From assembly GCA_965237775.1 (NCBI GenBank), contig OZ250155.1, forward strand, positions 1,674,001 to 1,738,000: a DNA stretch of 64,000 nt, written 5' to 3'. Made by a program: the position numbers and the translations under genes. Numbering within the stretch: the first letter of the stretch is position 1; the number at the start of each line of letters is the position of its first letter. This stretch comes from CATOSP01 sp965237775. Its GTDB lineage: Bacteria; Chloroflexota; Dehalococcoidia; Lucifugimonadales; UBA3495. The notes under the pieces were generated by a model. The model had not been told where the DNA came from. It was given only the letters and a program-made list of their open reading frames with translations, and did not search any database. Below are positions 51,542 to 60,765 of the stretch, piece by piece.

Positions 51542-52462
51542 CTATCGTAGGTAGTGCCTCTTCAACTCCGACGCATATTCGGCCCCAAGGGCAGACGCAT
51601 TCTGCCTGTCCGACAACCATTCTCTCAGAGAAACGGCTCCGGTAGGGGCGCCCTCCGAGAAGAGCAGGTTATCCCGCAGCTCTCCGACTTCGTCCCAGGT
51701 TAACACAACATCGTTGATCGCCCGCCCTATTACGCGGGAGAAGAACAGGGCAGCTTTGGAGGGCAAATGCAACAACCGGGCTTTGGCGCCTATGGCGGTT
51801 GCCGTCAGGTCTACCAACTCGTTAAAAGAAAGGGTGTCTGGGCCGATTGCGTCCACAACGAGGTCTTCGGACTTATCCGCCGACTCAACCGCCAGCTGGG
51901 CCAAGTCTTCCACGTAGATGGGTTGCAACAGGTATTCGCCCGTGCCAGGTACGACGAATATAGGAAACTTGCGAAGCATCCAGGCGATGTTGTTGAGCAG
52001 GACATCGCCTTCGCCAAATACGAACGCGGGCCGGACAATCGCATAGGAAAGGCCCGACTCCCGGATGGCCCGCTCTACCTGCGCCTTACCGTTGAAGTAC
52101 GGGTACGGCGAGTCAAGGGACGGGTTCGTAATGCTCACATGGACCAAGCGTTGGACCCCGGCGTCCTTGGCCGCACGAATGAGAGTCTTGATGTTCCGGA
52201 TAGCCCCTTCGAAGGTCACCTGGCCCCGGCCGAACCGGACCCAGTAGGTATTGTACAGCGTCCTTGCGCCGGAAAGCTCGGCTGCCAGCTTTTCCGGGGC
52301 GTCGAAATAGAAAGGGGCCGCGGCTATTCGACCCCCGAAATCGTTGGGGCTATCAGGATGTCCGGTGATGGTCTTGACAAGGTCACCTCTGGCCAGGAGG
52401 CGGGACGCGATGTGCCTCCCAGTGAACCCGAACGCTCCCGTTACCACGCTTAGGTCTGGCAC
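51542..52462 (-). CDS. NAD(P)-binding epimerase-like protein (NmrA/NDUFA9 type)
   Basis: 306 residues. Seen: the dinucleotide motif VVTGAFGFTGRHIASRLL (TGxxGxxG) at the N-terminus, GARTLYNTYWVRFG, VQRLVHVSITNPSLDSPYPYFNGKAQVE, SYAIVRPAFVFGEGDVLLNN. The YxxxK catalytic pair of classical dehydratases appears as YFNGK, so a reductase or structural NAD-binding role is possible. Last gene of a - strand run with the FAD oxidoreductase and VOC genes (66 bases after the latter). Confidence 0.82.
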   Translation of the reverse strand: MPDLSVVTGAFGFTGRHIASRLLARGDLVKTITGHPDSPNDFGGRIAAAPFYFDAPEKLAAELSGARTLYNTYWVRFGRGQVTFEGAIRNIKTLIRAAKDAGVQRLVHVSITNPSLDSPYPYFNGKAQVERAIRESGLSYAIVRPAFVFGEGDVLLNNIAWMLRKFPIFVVPGTGEYLLQPIYVEDLAQLAVESADKSEDLVVDAIGPDTLSFNELVDLTATAIGAKARLLHLPSKAALFFSRVIGRAINDVVLTWDEVGELRDNLLFSEGAPTGAVSLREWLSDRQNASALGAEYASELKRHYLR

Positions 52463-52528
52463 TCGACCATCACCTCGACGAGGACTCGGCCGGGGCAGGA
52501 GCTGCCCGGCCCACGGCCGAAACGGGGA

Positions 52529-52945
52529 TTACGACGATGTGATCCAGCCGGTGTGGGAAATATCGATCACCACGCCATCGGGTCCCGACCACTTCATCTC
52601 AAAGTTGCGGGGAGAACCTGGAGCCGCCATGGTGGTGTCCAGCCCTTCCCTGGAGCTGATTGACGTGCCGTTTGCGCCGTCCAGCTTATCGCAGGCCGCG
52701 TCCAGGTCATCCACCATGAAGCCGATATGGTGGATGCCGTTGTAGTTGTCCCCGTTGGGTCCTACGTCGGCGTCCCTCTCGGTGGTTTTGTGGTTCAGAA
52801 TTGCGAGGTTGATGTAGCCGTCGGAGAGAAACACTGCCCCGTTATCGCTGCGGCGGACCTCCTCCATCTCGAACGCCTTTTTGTAGAACTCGGCCACCTC
52901 GCTGGGGTTGGCTGTGGTCAACGCGATATGCCTGATCTTAGCCAT
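52529..52945 (-). CDS. VOC-family (glyoxalase/bleomycin resistance-like) protein
   Basis: 138 residues, vicinal-oxygen-chelate fold with two beta-alpha-beta-beta-beta modules. Seen: IRHIALTTANPSEVAEFYKKAF (first metal histidine), INLAILNHK, and GIHHIGFMVDDLDAACDKL (second histidine), then FEMKWSGPDGVVIDISHTGW with the late acid. These metal-binding proteins include glyoxalase I, dioxygenases and isomerases; the reaction here is unknown. AAGGAG lies 8 bases before the ATG. It starts 46 bases after the FAD oxidoreductase gene. Confidence 0.85.
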   Translation of the reverse strand: MAKIRHIALTTANPSEVAEFYKKAFEMEEVRRSDNGAVFLSDGYINLAILNHKTTERDADVGPNGDNYNGIHHIGFMVDDLDAACDKLDGANGTSISSREGLDTTMAAPGSPRNFEMKWSGPDGVVIDISHTGWITSS

Positions 52946-52991
52946 GTGCGATCTCCTTCAGGGTGCGATTTGGTTGTCCCGTTATTGGTGG

Positions 52992-54182
52992 TTACTCTTC
53001 GACCATCTTGCTGCTGGCATAGAAATCTCCGGCGATGCCGGCGAACCTCTCCGGAAGGAAAATGTCCATGTCGGCGGGCATCCTGTGGCTCCCCCCTGCG
53101 ATGAACTCGCCGATGACCTTGCCGGTGATGGGGCCCAGATGGATGCCTTTCGTGGTGTGGCCGGTGGCCAGGACGATGCCTTCCCAGCCGGGCACTGGCC
53201 CGATTATCGGTAAACGGTCAGGGCTCAAAGGCCGTGACCCTGCGATCTGCCGCACCAACCCGGCCCTCTCCAGTTCCGGAAGAACATCTATGGCCCGGTT
53301 TAGAAGTTCGTTCTTGGCGGCCTCGGTGGGCTGCCGGTCGAACTCTTCTCCCCAGAACAGCGATTCGGTATCGTAATCGCGTCCTCCCGTGCTACCCACG
53401 CTAAGGAACCCATCCCGCCTGCTGATCATGTGACCGCGTTTGGGGGAGCTTATCAACACCTCCAACGCCGGTCCCTCGAACTTTAGTTGCAGCCGCTCGC
53501 CCTTTAACGGACGGACAGGAATGGGGAAGCCAAGGGTATCCCCGAAGTTGCAACTCCACGTCCCCGCAGCCAGAACCACCGAGGCGCAGGGGATATCGCC
53601 GCCATCCGTCTTGACTCCTACCACTCTGCTGCCCTCGGTGAGGAGTCCCGTCACCGCTCTGAGATGCAACGCCGCGCCGTTCTGTTCGGCTGCCTGGGCC
53701 AGCGCCAGGGTGAGCCGGTAGCTGTCTAGCTGGGTAGATTCTTCCTCGTATACGCCGCCCAGGACGTTGGGCGTGATGCGGGGTTCGATTTTGCGGATCT
53801 CGGAAGGATGGACCCAACTCATGGCAACGTGTTCTTGTTGCCAGAGCATTGACTCTTGGATAAGTTGCGCTTCCTCTTCGTCCAAGGCAAGGCGCAGGGA
53901 CGGCCTGCGTTGACACAGCAGGTCGATGCCGGTGGCGGCCTCCAGTTGGGGCACAAGGGTGGAGAATTCGCGGTAGGCGGCAAGACCGAATTTGAAGGAA
54001 GGGCCTTCGGAGAACTCGCCCCCCAGCAGACTTAGGAAACCGGTAGCATGGGCCGACGCACCGCTGCCTATGGCATCGCGTTCCAGGATGGTCACGTTAA
54101 GGCCCTGCAGCGACAGGTAGTAGGCTACCGAGCAGCCAACGGCGCCAGCGCCAATAACGACCACATCCGCCGCATCGGGCAT
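52992..54182 (-). CDS. FAD-dependent oxidoreductase, DAO family (glycine/sarcosine oxidase-like)
   Basis: 396 residues. Seen: the FAD-binding VVVIGAGAVGCSVAYYLSL at residues 7-25, LERDAIGSGASAHATGFLS, ASVVLAAGTWSCNFG, and the C-terminal RPLSPDRLPIIGPVPGWEG with LATGHTTKGIHLGP, typical of D-amino-acid, glycine and sarcosine oxidases. Oxidises a C-N bond in an amino acid or amine. First gene of a likely operon with VOC and epimerase-like genes. Whether it acts as an oxidase or dehydrogenase cannot be told. Confidence 0.9.
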   Translation of the reverse strand: MPDAADVVVIGAGAVGCSVAYYLSLQGLNVTILERDAIGSGASAHATGFLSLLGGEFSEGPSFKFGLAAYREFSTLVPQLEAATGIDLLCQRRPSLRLALDEEEAQLIQESMLWQQEHVAMSWVHPSEIRKIEPRITPNVLGGVYEEESTQLDSYRLTLALAQAAEQNGAALHLRAVTGLLTEGSRVVGVKTDGGDIPCASVVLAAGTWSCNFGDTLGFPIPVRPLKGERLQLKFEGPALEVLISSPKRGHMISRRDGFLSVGSTGGRDYDTESLFWGEEFDRQPTEAAKNELLNRAIDVLPELERAGLVRQIAGSRPLSPDRLPIIGPVPGWEGIVLATGHTTKGIHLGPITGKVIGEFIAGGSHRMPADMDIFLPERFAGIAGDFYASSKMVEE

Positions 54183-54352
54183 GGACAGAGACCTCCGGGC
54201 GGCAAGTTCCCACGATTATCGGCGTGCGGCCATTTGCTGTCAACTTGGGGAGGTCTGTTGTCGCATAGCTTCAATCGCTCGGGATACCAGGCAAGCATCA
54301 CCGTCCCCGTATGCGAAAGTGGATCTCAGCGCCAATGCGGCACAATGGAAGA

Positions 54353-54383
54353 CCCCACCTCCCGAGAGTGCCAGGAGGTGGGG
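54353..54383 (-). terminator. GC-rich hairpin after the 415-residue LLM gene
   Basis: A perfect 10-base stem, CCCCACCTCC with GGAGGTGGGG, 11-base loop, placed 50 bases beyond the LLM stop and 170 before the FAD oxidoreductase start. T-runs are lacking, so termination would be weak or factor-assisted. The rest of the 251-base spacer shows nothing recognisable. Confidence 0.4.
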
Positions 54384-54433
54384 CAGTACTGCGTGGTAGT
54401 CTGGCCGTTTGGCCGACCGGGCGTGCGGCCGGG

Positions 54434-55681
54434 CTAATCGTCTGCGGGGACTGCCACGTTGTCCTCGAAGGGCTTGTTGGTTGCGGGGTCGAGCTCGAAG
54501 GGGCTGAACAGCTCGAGTTCCTTCCCCATCTCTTTCACGGCGGGGATCACTTCCTCGCCCATGAGCTTGAGGCTGCGCATCTGGTCCTCGTGGGTCATCG
54601 CTCCGTCGCCGTCCCAGAAGAAGACGCTGCCGGGGCGCAGGTACTCCAGCACGTAACGGATCTTGGGAAGCACGGTCTCAGGAGTGCCGGTGATAATGGT
54701 GTAGTCTTCGACCTGTTCTTCGAACGGACGGCGGTTAATTCCACCGCGGCCCTGCGGGCCGAACGACGCGGCTGCCAGCCGGCGGGAGTTGCGCGACGTG
54801 TGGCCGGGCAGGTTCATAACCGCCGGGTTAACCTGGCCTTCGTTGCCAGCCAGGAAGGGGTTGCTGACACCGGACAGGTACTTCCGGCCAACCTCTTCCG
54901 CCTTCTCTTCCGTCTCGTCAACGTGGACCTTCCACAGATAGGAGACGTTCTGGGTGCCGGACTGGTAACCGAACTCCGCAGCGGTGTCGTGGTAAAGCTG
55001 GAAAGCGTCCTTGGTGGGTCCGAGCTTGGTGGCCAGAAGGACCAGCGGGTAGCGGTGCTCGGCGCACCACTTCACGGTCTCCACGCTGACGGTAGAAGGA
55101 ATCCATATCTGTGGGTGGGGCTGTTGCAGCGGGCGGCACCAGGGGTTGACGTACCGGTACTGGTAATGTTTGCCTTCCCAGCGGAACGGTCCGGGCGTCG
55201 TCCACGCCTTGATGATGAAATCGTGGGCCTCTTCAAACCGCTCCCGGTTATAGGTCGGGGGCGCATTGTGGGCCACGCTCTCCCGTCCGCCGCCACGCAC
55301 GAAGCCAGAAACCAGGCGGCCTCCGGAAATCATGTCGATCATGGCCAACTGCTCGGCCAGCCACAGCGGGTCATCCCAGATGGGCAACACGTTGCCAAGA
55401 ATGATTATCTTGGCCTTGTTGGTGATCCTGGCCAGGATGGACGCGCCGACGTTGGTAACACCCTGCATACAAAACGGGGTGCTGTGGTGCTCGTTCAGCA
55501 TCAGGCCTTCGAAGCCCATCTCTTCCGCGTACATCTTTTCGTCGAGATAGCGGTTGTAAAGACGTGAGCCGATGGCCGGGTTGTAGTTGGCGTTGCTGAT
55601 TGAAAGGTCGGTGCTCTGGGTCCCCATGAGACCCGAAGATTCGTCCTGCCAGGGCTGCTCGGTAAAGTGACCGATTAACAT
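54434..55681 (-). CDS. LLM-class flavin-dependent oxidoreductase (luciferase-like), long type
   Basis: 415 residues. Seen: EEMGFEGLMLNEHHSTPFCMQ, IILGNVLPIWDDPLWLAEQLAMID, GGRLVSGFVRGGGRES and FEEAHDFIIKAWTTPGPFRWEGKHY, as in longer alkanal- or nitrilotriacetate-type luciferase-like monooxygenases. A WEGKHYQYRYVNPWCRPLQQP loop and a C-terminal helix with HEDQMRSLKLMGEEV are visible. GGAGG precedes the ATG. It needs reduced flavin from a partner enzyme. Third LLM gene within 7 kb. Confidence 0.9.
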   Translation of the reverse strand: MLIGHFTEQPWQDESSGLMGTQSTDLSISNANYNPAIGSRLYNRYLDEKMYAEEMGFEGLMLNEHHSTPFCMQGVTNVGASILARITNKAKIIILGNVLPIWDDPLWLAEQLAMIDMISGGRLVSGFVRGGGRESVAHNAPPTYNRERFEEAHDFIIKAWTTPGPFRWEGKHYQYRYVNPWCRPLQQPHPQIWIPSTVSVETVKWCAEHRYPLVLLATKLGPTKDAFQLYHDTAAEFGYQSGTQNVSYLWKVHVDETEEKAEEVGRKYLSGVSNPFLAGNEGQVNPAVMNLPGHTSRNSRRLAAASFGPQGRGGINRRPFEEQVEDYTIITGTPETVLPKIRYVLEYLRPGSVFFWDGDGAMTHEDQMRSLKLMGEEVIPAVKEMGKELELFSPFELDPATNKPFEDNVAVPADD

Positions 55682-56043
55682 CCGGCTGCCTCCAAATATG
55701 TGGTCGATTATTAGCTGGATTGGGGAAAATCCATTGGTCCCGTTCCTGCAATCCGTGTGGATAGACAGGTTGGACTTACAGGAAGTCTACCACCCGCGCC
55801 GTTGGAGTGTCCAGCAAGGATGCGCTTCTGGACGAGGTTAAACCGGGGTTATGGCAAGGGTATAGCGGGGTCAAAAGGAAGGCCGGCGGCCCTGGGCCGC
55901 GGGGTTCAGGCTGCGGAAGGACCTGTGGCAACCAATGGCGGCCCGGTTACCCGCGCCGGAGGCTTCTGCTAAACTTGAACCGCTCCAGCCAGAGGCTGAA
56001 TTTCCCTCAGGGAAGGGCGGATAACGCTACAGGGAGGACTATA
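55682..56043. other. 362-base spacer between divergent genes
   Basis: Separates the LLM gene (-) from the aldolase gene (+). The aldolase frame is open upstream to 55807, but that part is low in family similarity and rich in GC shadows. A TAAACT at 55970-55975 could serve as a -10 box; no -35 is convincing. I see no small gene or RNA here. Confidence 0.5.
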
Positions 56044-56796
56044 TTGGTACAGATTAGGCCCAACCGGGCCAAGCTGAAGCTACAGCAAGGCGGGGTGGTA
56101 ACCACCATTTCCGGCCTGCAGTCCAGTGAGACCATCGACTTTCTTGGCCCCCTTGGGTTCGATGCCGCGTGGATCGAGGGGGAACATGGACCGGTGACCT
56201 GGGACCAACTTGGCGACCAGACCCGGGCATGTGACCTGTGGGGCATCACGCCGGTGGTGCGCGTCGACTCCAACTCGCCCTCGGTAATTACCCGCACGCT
56301 GGACCGAGGGGCGATGGGAATAGTTGTTCCTCACGTCAATAACCGGGATGAAGCGGAACAGGCCGCGAAGTCGGCGAAGTACGCGCCGACGGGGTACCGG
56401 GGAATGTTTGGCGGACGCCAGGCGTTCGGTGTGCCCGATTTCCTGGAACACGCCAACGAGCAGTCGATGGTTGTTGTTCTCATAGAGGAAGCCGAAGCTC
56501 TGCGGAACTTGGACGAAATTCTAAAGGTGGACAACATAGATGTGTTCTTCGTTGCCCCATCGGACCTGGCGCAGACCATGGGTCACATCGGGAACCCTGG
56601 TCATCCCGACGTCCAGAAAGCGATCGACGACGGTATCGCCCGCATCGTGGACTCCGGCCGGACGGCTGGGACGCTGGTCAACGACGACAACATCACGAGG
56701 TACATAAACCAGGGCGTGAAGTTCACCATGACTTCATGGAACGCTTGGGTCGTCCGGGGAGCGGCCGAGTTCTTGGGTAAGGTCGCCAACGCCTGA
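56044..56796 (+). CDS. HpcH/HpaI-family aldolase
   Basis: 250 residues from TTG 56044, chosen because GGAGG lies 6 bases upstream and the length equals the family norm; the open frame extends 79 codons further without similarity. Seen: DFLGPLGFDAAWIEGEHGP (metal-site acid and base), WGITPVVRVDSN, LDRGAMGIVVPHVNN, PTGYRGMFGGRQAFG, VVLIEEAEALRNLDEIL and FFVAPSDLAQTMGH. Class II pyruvate aldolase fold, cleaving 4-hydroxy-2-oxo acids or related compounds to pyruvate and an aldehyde. An end product of ring-opening pathways would suit the neighbourhood. Confidence 0.88.
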   Translation: MVQIRPNRAKLKLQQGGVVTTISGLQSSETIDFLGPLGFDAAWIEGEHGPVTWDQLGDQTRACDLWGITPVVRVDSNSPSVITRTLDRGAMGIVVPHVNNRDEAEQAAKSAKYAPTGYRGMFGGRQAFGVPDFLEHANEQSMVVVLIEEAEALRNLDEILKVDNIDVFFVAPSDLAQTMGHIGNPGHPDVQKAIDDGIARIVDSGRTAGTLVNDDNITRYINQGVKFTMTSWNAWVVRGAAEFLGKVANA

Positions 56797-56830
56797 TCTC
56801 CGGGCCTGCAGCGTGTATCGAGACCTGGTC

Positions 56831-58096
56831 CTAAATAGGTGGGCGGCGGAGGTCGGCCCTCACCGGCAACAACACCAGGCCCCCGACTAGGAAAGAAGCG
56901 CCGCACCCCATCAGCAGGGCCAGATAACCCGAGGCGGGCGAGGCGTTGTTGAGCAGGTCGACACCCGGGCCGAGGAGTTTGGCGGACGCCGCCCCACCGA
57001 TGGTTGCCAGGTTGACCACCCCCATGTGCATCGCCTCCCGGCCCGAGGTTCCCATGTCGTTGGCCAGCGCCCAATTGGAACTGAGGAGCGCGCCCACGGA
57101 CAGGCCGATCACCGTGGCGATCACCAACACTTCCGTCGCGCTGCCAGCGGAGAGCATCCACCACGTGCTGCCCGCCGCGCCGAAGGACCCGGCCAGGAGT
57201 ACCGGTTTGCGTCCGAACTTGTCCGACGCCCACCCGGCGAGATACGCGCTCACCGCTATCCCGCTCCCCACAAAGAGGATCATGTTTCCCAGACCCACCA
57301 CCGGGTTTTCCAGGCCAACCCTGTCGCGGAGAAAGAATAGACCGTAGGTCTGGAATACCGCGACCGGGGCTACCAGCATAAACCGGGATGCGAGGAACCA
57401 CCTCAATTGGGGGTGAAGGCCCGGGGGTCTGAACCCCGTCGTGTCGGTCTGGTCAGCGGGGCGTGGCCTGGCTGGTTGCCTCCTCAAAACAGTAACGGAG
57501 CTAATTGAGGTGGCCACGATGAGGTTTATGCCCAAGATTATAAGGGCGACCCATAGCCACTCGATCGCCGCGCCAAATGCGTACATTCCCATGACTCTGG
57601 TGCTTATCCAGATGAACGTTACGCCTCCGGCGGCGTCGGCCAGAATCTTAATAGCTGAGGCGACTCCGGTCCGGTTCGCTGGAACCAGATCTTGTATCAA
57701 CGCCAGATAGGGCCCGTAGCCCACGTTGATCCCCGCCTGCACCACGAGCCAAACTACAAAGAGCAGTAGGAAATGGGGCGCGAAGCCGATGCCCACCATG
57801 CCGAGGCAGACAATTAGGCAGCCGCAGATCATGTAGGGGACCCGGCGGCCCAGCCTGGAACGCGTACGGTCGCTGAACCTCGCGACGACCACCTGGACTA
57901 GTCCCGCCACAACAAGGCCGCTGACTCCCAAGAGGCCCACCGAGCTGTTTTTAAGAGCGTCTGGCGCCAGGACCAAGACCAGGACCGGCAGAATTACGGT
58001 GTCTGCGCCGAGGAAAAAGCCATTGATCCCCACTCCGAAGGCGTTGAGCCTCAGTAGGGCCAGATTGCTCCAGGTGTCATGTCCAGATAGTGACAT
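56831..58096 (-). CDS. MFS transporter (SLC45/GPH-like)
   Basis: 421 residues, about 12 membrane helices. Seen: FSDRTRSRLGRRVPYMICG between helices 2 and 3, a form of motif A typical of sugar-type and SLC45-like carriers, and AGWASDKFGRKPVLLAG between helices 8 and 9. Probably imports or exports a sugar or organic acid; direction unknown. It converges with the aldolase gene (34 bases between stops) and is divergent from the BtuF-like gene. Confidence 0.88.
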   Translation of the reverse strand: MSLSGHDTWSNLALLRLNAFGVGINGFFLGADTVILPVLVLVLAPDALKNSSVGLLGVSGLVVAGLVQVVVARFSDRTRSRLGRRVPYMICGCLIVCLGMVGIGFAPHFLLLFVVWLVVQAGINVGYGPYLALIQDLVPANRTGVASAIKILADAAGGVTFIWISTRVMGMYAFGAAIEWLWVALIILGINLIVATSISSVTVLRRQPARPRPADQTDTTGFRPPGLHPQLRWFLASRFMLVAPVAVFQTYGLFFLRDRVGLENPVVGLGNMILFVGSGIAVSAYLAGWASDKFGRKPVLLAGSFGAAGSTWWMLSAGSATEVLVIATVIGLSVGALLSSNWALANDMGTSGREAMHMGVVNLATIGGAASAKLLGPGVDLLNNASPASGYLALLMGCGASFLVGGLVLLPVRADLRRPPI

Positions 58097-58228
58097 GGTC
58101 CGGGCCCCTATGATACAACATCATCTGCGGCCCTATCCTAAGAATTACAGCGATTGCCGGGATGCCATTGCCGGGATGCCCCGGTGGGGCCTATCCACGA
58201 CCGATTCCATCACTGAGGGCTTTTGCTC

Positions 58229-59209
58229 ATGAAGATTTGCTCTCTTTTGCCCAGCGGCACCGAGATATTGTTTGCCCTCGGCCTCGGGGACTCGGTGGTT
58301 GGCGTGAGCGACCTTTGCGTCTATCCACCGGAAGCGGCGGCCAAACAGGTCGTCTCCCGCAGCAAGATCGACGTGGATAGGATGTCCAGCGAACAGGTAG
58401 AGGAGCGGATGCGGCAAATCCTCGCTGCCGGAGAGAGCCCCTACGAGTTGGACCTGGAGTGGCTGTGGGATAACCCGCCCGACGTCGTCTTGACTCAGGA
58501 CCTTTGCTATTTCTGTGAGATCGACGCCGCGACTGTGGACCGCGCCGTGGTTGGGATGCCCATACAGCCAAAGGTGGTGGTGCTGCAACCGAGGACTCTG
58601 CCCGAGATATTCGACAGCATTTGCGAGATAGGCCGGGCCTGCGGGGCCGAATACGAGGCGCAGCGGTTGGTCGATGGCCTCTCCAATCGAGTCACGAGGG
58701 TAACCGACAGGCTGAAATCGGTCAAGACTACCCCGAAAACTTACTCGCTGGAGGGGATAAACCCCATCGTGATCGGGGGTCATTGGATACCGGAGCTGTT
58801 GGGTTTGGCCGGCGGTCATGTCCCATTTTCCCCCGGTTGCGCCGCATGCAGGATTTCATGGGAAGACGTCCGGGGCTACGCCCCAGAAAAGCTTTTTATT
58901 GACCTCTGTTCTTCCGACGTAGCGCGGGGCTTGAGAGAGGTCTCGTGGTTGGCCGGTCAGGATGGCTGGGATGAGCTTCCGGCGGTACTCTCTGGCGAGG
59001 TCTACCTAATCGACCACGTGTATTTCAGTTGCCCTGGTCCAAGGGTCGTCGAAGGGCTGGAGATTCTAGCCGAACTGACACACCCGGACCGGTTTGAAGG
59101 AATGGTTCCCTCGGGTGCGGTCGCGAAGCTGGACCCCGCGCTGGCCTCAGGAGTTTCACCGGGAGACATCTCCGGATGTTTTCGGCCCTATCCAGGTGGT
59201 CCAGGCTGA
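58229..59209 (+). CDS. BtuF-like periplasmic-binding-fold protein (cobalamin-binding type)
   Basis: 326 residues from the ATG at 58229, with GAGGG 9 bases upstream; two extra codons are open. Seen: ICSLLPSGTEILFALGLGDSVVGV at the N-terminus, as in BtuF/cobalamin-binding proteins, PDVVLTQDLCYFCEID, VVVLQPRTLPEIFDSI and SCPGPRVVEGLEILAEL. There is no signal peptide or lipoprotein cysteine, so it is probably cytoplasmic, as many such stand-alone proteins are; no BtuCD genes are adjacent. Cysteines at CYFC and CAAC could bind a metal. Ligand not certain. Confidence 0.8.
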   Translation: MKICSLLPSGTEILFALGLGDSVVGVSDLCVYPPEAAAKQVVSRSKIDVDRMSSEQVEERMRQILAAGESPYELDLEWLWDNPPDVVLTQDLCYFCEIDAATVDRAVVGMPIQPKVVVLQPRTLPEIFDSICEIGRACGAEYEAQRLVDGLSNRVTRVTDRLKSVKTTPKTYSLEGINPIVIGGHWIPELLGLAGGHVPFSPGCAACRISWEDVRGYAPEKLFIDLCSSDVARGLREVSWLAGQDGWDELPAVLSGEVYLIDHVYFSCPGPRVVEGLEILAELTHPDRFEGMVPSGAVAKLDPALASGVSPGDISGCFRPYPGGPG

Positions 59210-59352
59210 CTTCGAGGTTGGTCAATCGATATCGCTGTCTGGAGGCCGGCCTTCTGGGGTTGAAGATTGGATTTGAAGCGGCTCCCGTTGCCGTTGGCGA
59301 TAGTGATTGAGTGTGTTTATAATGGGGGCAAATACGCGGGAAGGGTAAGATA

Positions 59353-59838
59353 GTGGTAACCAAAGAAGATTTCCGGGCCGCAGTTGCCCACTTCGCCACC
59401 GGAGTAACCATCATCACCACCGTCGACCACGAGGGTGAACCCCACGCGATGACCGCCAACTCCTTTACGTCGGTTTGCCTTGAGCCGCCGGTCGTCCTGG
59501 TGTGTGTTGCTCATGGGACCCATACCTACGGGTACCTGGAACGCGCAGGCCGGTACGGGGTCAACATCTTGCGGCAAGACCAAGAGAACTTGGGCGCGTA
59601 TTTCGCCAAACGCCCGGAGGACCGGACGGGCGACGTCGAATACAGCTACAGCACGTCAGATGGGGGGATGCCGTCCCTGGACGATTCCATGGTGTTTCTG
59701 GATTGCAAAGTAATCGGCTCCCATGTATACGGGGACCATACGATTTATTTGGGAGAGGTGGAGGAGATACGCCAGAACGATCCCAGCGCACCTCTCATGT
59801 TCTACCGCAGCCGCTGGTACAATCCAGCCGCCGACTAG
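59353..59838 (+). CDS. Flavin reductase (HpaC-type)
   Basis: 161 residues from GTG 59353. Seen: DFRAAVAHFATGVTIITT, HAMTANSFTSVCLEPPVVLVC (flavin loop) and YLERAGRYGVNILRQDQENL, then FLDCKVIGSHVYGDHTIYLGEVEEI, the complete flavin_reduct fold. Reduces FMN or FAD with NAD(P)H and hands it to a monooxygenase; the three LLM genes at 49-56 kb are natural partners. Not in their operon: it stands alone on the + strand and converges on an alpha/beta hydrolase gene. Confidence 0.92.
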   Translation: MVTKEDFRAAVAHFATGVTIITTVDHEGEPHAMTANSFTSVCLEPPVVLVCVAHGTHTYGYLERAGRYGVNILRQDQENLGAYFAKRPEDRTGDVEYSYSTSDGGMPSLDDSMVFLDCKVIGSHVYGDHTIYLGEVEEIRQNDPSAPLMFYRSRWYNPAAD

Positions 59839-59873
59839 GGTTCCTGGCCACTACTTGAGAGTGGCCAGGAACC
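59839..59873. terminator. Shared hairpin between convergent genes
   Basis: A perfect 14-base inverted repeat (59839-59852 with 59860-59873) with a 7-base loop. It starts at the base after the flavin reductase stop and its right arm encodes the last residues of the - strand hydrolase, whose stop is 59851-59853. Bidirectional terminator by position, although no long T-run follows. Confidence 0.55.
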
Positions 59874-60540
59874 TCTCTATCTGCTCGTTTACCGCTTGGT
59901 ACTTCTCTAACTGAACGTAGTGGCTTCCGCCGCTAATCACTTCTTCCCGCGCTTCCTCGATGTTCTCCGCCAGGTAGTCCGAGTATTTCACCGGGGTCAT
60001 GATGTCCTCGCTGCCACAGATCACCTGGGTGGGCAGCGAAATATCCTTGACCTCGTCCATGATGTCAAACTGGTCACAGGCCCTTAGATCGTTAAGCTCT
60101 ACCTGAGGCCCGACCTCAGAAGCCCGCCGGACCAGAACTTCGTAGATATCAGAGTCCACTTTCTTGAAGGTGTCTTTCTGGCCTTCGATCCAACTGGAAT
60201 TATCTTCCCCTGGGTTCTCGCAGCGGTTTAGATAGTCCGGGTGCACCCGTAGCCTGGCCCCGGTGCCGATGAGGATGATCCCCCGCAATTCGTCAGGGTA
60301 GCGAAGCGCATAGAGCTGGGTGATTGCTCCGCCCATGGAATGTCCGCAAAGGACGACGTCTTTGTATCTGCGGGCGGTGTTGAAGCCGCGGACCCACTCG
60401 AGATAGCCCTCGATGGATGGGCAGGCCGTTCCTTGAGGATGACCGGGCAGGTCGATGGCTTTTGAATTACGAAAATGACGCATCTGGTAGTAGAAAGATA
60501 GACTCGATCCCCCAGCGCCATGCAGGAATACCAACTTCAT
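59851..60540 (-). CDS. Alpha/beta hydrolase
   Basis: 229 residues. Seen: LVFLHGAGGSSLSFYYQMR, nucleophile LCGHSMGGAITQ with Ser68, an acid in VICGSEDIMTPVKYSDY and the catalytic His in ISGGSHYVQLEKY. A short, cytoplasmic member of the class that includes BioH- and MenH-like esterases; substrate not evident. The 225 bases upstream, towards gyrA, show no gene. Its end overlaps the shared terminator hairpin. Confidence 0.85.
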   Translation of the reverse strand: MKLVFLHGAGGSSLSFYYQMRHFRNSKAIDLPGHPQGTACPSIEGYLEWVRGFNTARRYKDVVLCGHSMGGAITQLYALRYPDELRGIILIGTGARLRVHPDYLNRCENPGEDNSSWIEGQKDTFKKVDSDIYEVLVRRASEVGPQVELNDLRACDQFDIMDEVKDISLPTQVICGSEDIMTPVKYSDYLAENIEEAREEVISGGSHYVQLEKYQAVNEQIERFLATLK

Positions 60541-60765
60541 GAAGAGCTCCTTTAGTGTGATGTATCTCCGTACTTACGTGACCTAAATTAACTTCGCAAT
60601 TTCTCCCTTCTTCCTCCTGGCGAGGAAAGGCGGTTGCAAACCAAGGGGATGCAATCAAGCACCCCCTTTCGCGATTGTTCTCCTGGTGAGTCCGGCCTCG
60701 GTGAGGGCTCGTCACTGTTCGTCGGCTAACTTCCTCCGGGCTGGCTGTAGGGCGTTTGGCCGGCC

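Noticed and set aside
54311..55567. 418-codon + frame opposite an LLM gene
   Set aside because: Antisense to a well-supported luciferase-like gene; no recognisable domain.
55807..56043. N-terminal extension of the HpcH/HpaI aldolase frame
   Set aside because: Arginine- and glycine-rich sequence without similarity; TTG at 56044 has a GGAGG and gives the normal length.
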